Source of the DNA: Microbispora catharanthi | GTDB taxonomy: Bacteria > Actinomycetota > Actinomycetes > Streptosporangiales > Streptosporangiaceae | Direction of reading: 5' to 3' | Length of the DNA stretch: 64,000 bases | Assembly: GCF_006334915.2 (NCBI RefSeq) | Contig: NZ_VDMA02000005.1 | Location: 186,001 to 250,000 of the forward strand | Shown here: piece after piece, positions 63,927 to 64,000 of the stretch | Layout: the number at the start of each line of letters is the position of its first letter | Position numbering within the stretch: the first letter of the stretch is position 1 | Notes under the pieces: generated by a model | The model's database searches: none | Seen by the model: only the letters and a program-made list of their open reading frames with translations | What the model was told of the DNA's origin: nothing | Made by a program: the position numbers and the translations under genes

Positions 63927-64000
63927 CGATCCTCCTCGGTTGCGGGCCCCTGGTGCGGAGGCCCCTCGATCCGGGCACAGCATCCTCCCGGCAGCCGTAC

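Overview
The window is very GC-rich DNA with strong third-position GC bias, many GTG and TTG starts and dense, overlapping gene pairs. The gene set (PdtaR-like ANTAR regulator, actinobacterial rpsA-polA-liv-pyk neighbourhood, DUF2127, DUF2784, DUF4126, PucR and HxlR regulators, BioY-type ECF transporter) points to a filamentous actinobacterium, most plausibly Streptosporangiales. That placement is an inference from content, not a search result. The visible content is chromosomal; no phage genes, insertion sequences, CRISPR array or rRNA were seen.

Layout. 1-9.9 kb: truncated pyrG at the left edge, a hexapeptide acyltransferase, a Uma2-type nuclease, DUF4126 and zinc-ribbon proteins, an orphan histidine kinase, an Rrf2 regulator with a perfect palindromic operator, a lipoprotein and uvrB. 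10.1-12.7 kb: a tightly overlapped three-gene operon (two-TM protein with an unknown soluble domain, cupin-like protein, inositol-monophosphatase-family enzyme) that I cannot assign to a known pathway. 12.7-17.1 kb: a biotin-type ECF transporter operon (bioY, ecfA, ecfT) with an acyl-CoA ligase and a thiolase homologue between its transporter genes. 17.2-19.9 kb: divergent NAD(P)H-binding protein and HxlR regulator, then an SLC13/ArsB-like transporter. 19.9-25.7 kb: one 1,924-residue protein with TIR, degenerate phosphoesterase, NACHT, pentapeptide and WD40 parts, the best candidate here for a defence system. 25.7-29.1 kb: two TetR modules with visible operators, one with an alpha/beta hydrolase and one with a Rieske oxygenase.

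29.2-44.6 kb is a housekeeping stretch: coaE, a GNAT, rpsA, a polysaccharide deacetylase, a DUF2127 protein, polA, a thioesterase, a first branched-chain amino acid ABC system (livHMGF, with livK convergent) and a PdtaR-like ANTAR response regulator. A short-variable-arm tRNA gene with anticodon CAA and a DUF3800-like gene follow. 45.6-53.9 kb: a PucR regulator divergent from a second ABC importer (livFGHMK), followed by an acyl-CoA dehydrogenase and a hotdog thioesterase; together they look like uptake plus CoA-linked breakdown of a small carboxylate or amino-acid-like compound. 53.9-59.3 kb, all on the minus strand: a heterodimeric ABC exporter, a DUF1772 membrane protein, a 36-residue Cys-containing peptide, a SnoaL-like protein and an NAD(P)H-binding protein, the last four translationally coupled or closely spaced. 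59.4-64 kb: pyk, a lipoprotein, DUF2784 and a secreted S8 protease.

Regulation can be read at several places: perfect inverted repeats lie in the promoters of the Rrf2, hydrolase/TetR, Rieske oxygenase and first liv genes, and strong hairpins follow rpsA, livF and the small lipoprotein gene. Two intergenic minisatellites (20 bp x about 5 and 14 bp x 5) are present.
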